A DNA stretch of 6,736 nucleotides, taken from assembly GCA_002083565.1 (NCBI GenBank), contig MSXM01000025.1, positions 22,405-29,140 of the forward strand. Direction: 5' to 3'. The notes below the pieces were generated by a model. It was not told the DNA's origin. It searched no databases and saw only the letters and a program-made list of their open reading frames with translations. Below are positions 6,024 through 6,736 of this stretch, piece after piece; the stretch's first letter is position 1, and every line of letters begins with the position of its first letter. This DNA comes from Nitrospira sp. ST-bin4 (lineage in GTDB: Bacteria; Nitrospirota; Nitrospiria; Nitrospirales; Nitrospiraceae). A program made the position numbers and the translations under genes.

Positions 6024-6736
6024 GTGAAATCGACAACTATTCCACCATTCACCATCACGGCCCGGCGAGTGTCAGAAACAACCGCCCGACCGGACGTGTC
6101 GTATGTCGAGTGCGCGCAGCTCCCATTCACGCTGACTGAATCCAGCACGCACCCCATGGCCATCGTCACATTCGGATCGGCACTGCCCGGCGAGTTTCCC
6201 TGTCCGGTCATTGCGCTCAATCTCCCTCAGATCGACGGCCCCCCTATGGCCGAAGTCTGGATTGGCGACAAGCCCGTACAACTCCTCACAGACCCTGACT
6301 GTTCAATCGCCATGAACGGCACCTTTCTTATCGGTTCAATGAGTCTCAAGAAGGACGCGGACCGGTCCATGGACGCCGCAGCCTACGAGGCCTACAAAGC
6401 CATGCTCCATCGGCTCCATGGTCTGGGATACCCCTATTTGTGGCGGATCTGGAATTATTTTCCCCACATCAACGACGATCAGGACGGCCTCGAACGGTAT
6501 CAACAGTTCTGCCTAGGACGCCATCACGCCTTGACCGAGGTGCTGCCCGATTTTCCCTCTTCCCTGCCGGCTGCAACAGCCGTTGGAACGAGATCCGGCC
6601 CGCTGCAGATCATGTTCCTTGCCGGCACGCAGCCGGCCACACATCTCGGCAATCCGCGCCAGCTGAACGCCTACGAATACCCCCGGCACTATGGACCGCG
6701 CAGCCCTTCGTTCGCCCGAGCCACGCTCACTCGGTC
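6024..6736 (+). CDS. Chorismatase (FkbO/Hyg5/XanB2 family), partial at window edge
   Basis: The reading frame from GTG at 6024 is open to the window end (237 codons seen). The missing C-terminus would bring it to the roughly 330-350 residues usual for the family. Chorismatases cleave chorismate to pyruvate plus either a dihydroxycyclohexadiene acid or 3- or 4-hydroxybenzoate, depending on subtype. Family-like blocks are RIWNYFPHIN (141-150), ERYQQFCLGRH (157-167), and from 210 to 233 NPRQLNAYEYP followed by YGPRSPSFARA, matching the substrate-binding core. Residues that I recall as deciding product type lie towards the C-terminus, beyond the window, so the product cannot be assigned. GAGG (6010-6013) ten bases upstream supports the GTG start; no ATG occurs before codon 45. 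It shares the frame of the preceding flavoenzyme gene, whose TAA lies 21 bases upstream. Pairing with a halogenase-like gene suggests an aryl-polyene or other aromatic metabolite cluster. Confidence 0.85.
   Translation, partial: MKSTTIPPFTITARRVSETTARPDVSYVECAQLPFTLTESSTHPMAIVTFGSALPGEFPCPVIALNLPQIDGPPMAEVWIGDKPVQLLTDPDCSIAMNGTFLIGSMSLKKDADRSMDAAAYEAYKAMLHRLHGLGYPYLWRIWNYFPHINDDQDGLERYQQFCLGRHHALTEVLPDFPSSLPAATAVGTRSGPLQIMFLAGTQPATHLGNPRQLNAYEYPRHYGPRSPSFARATLTR

Overview
The window looks like a chromosomal segment of a moderately GC-rich, Gram-negative-type bacterium. The evidence is two putative lipoproteins, one Sec-exported protein and good Shine-Dalgarno sites. The general style of the proteins, plus a left-edge motif I associate from memory with dispersed Nitrospira intergenic repeats, makes a Nitrospira-like (Nitrospirota) host my best guess. 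That assignment is inference and no marker gene is present. I see no tRNA, rRNA, CRISPR, insertion sequence or phage gene. No gene-free stretch exceeds about 200 bases.

Left part (1-1683). A short intergenic edge is followed by a small plus-strand protein with two zinc-ribbon-like repeats (120-524). It converges, with 12 bases between stop codons, on a minus-strand alpha/beta hydrolase (537-1301) with a complete catalytic triad. Upstream of the hydrolase, on the same strand, is a small exported Lys-rich helical protein (1381-1683) with its own likely promoter.

Middle (1783-2561). Two tandem minus-strand genes encode 108-residue putative lipoproteins that are about 69% identical. They form a bicistronic unit with a plausible promoter upstream and a clear intrinsic terminator downstream.

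Right part (2699-6736). A 583-residue radical SAM enzyme with a B12-binding-like N-terminal domain runs leftward. Across a 199-base divergent promoter region, a flavin-dependent halogenase-family enzyme (4650-6002) runs rightward. It is followed after 21 bases by a chorismatase of the FkbO/Hyg5/XanB2 family (GTG start at 6024), cut by the window edge. A chorismatase would supply a hydroxybenzoate-type or dihydroxycyclohexadiene acid unit from chorismate, and the flavoenzyme could halogenate or oxidise the product. The pair resembles the logic of halogenated aryl-polyene pigments such as xanthomonadin, so the right edge is probably the start of a specialised-metabolite cluster. The polyketide or fatty-acid-type genes needed to confirm this would lie beyond the window.
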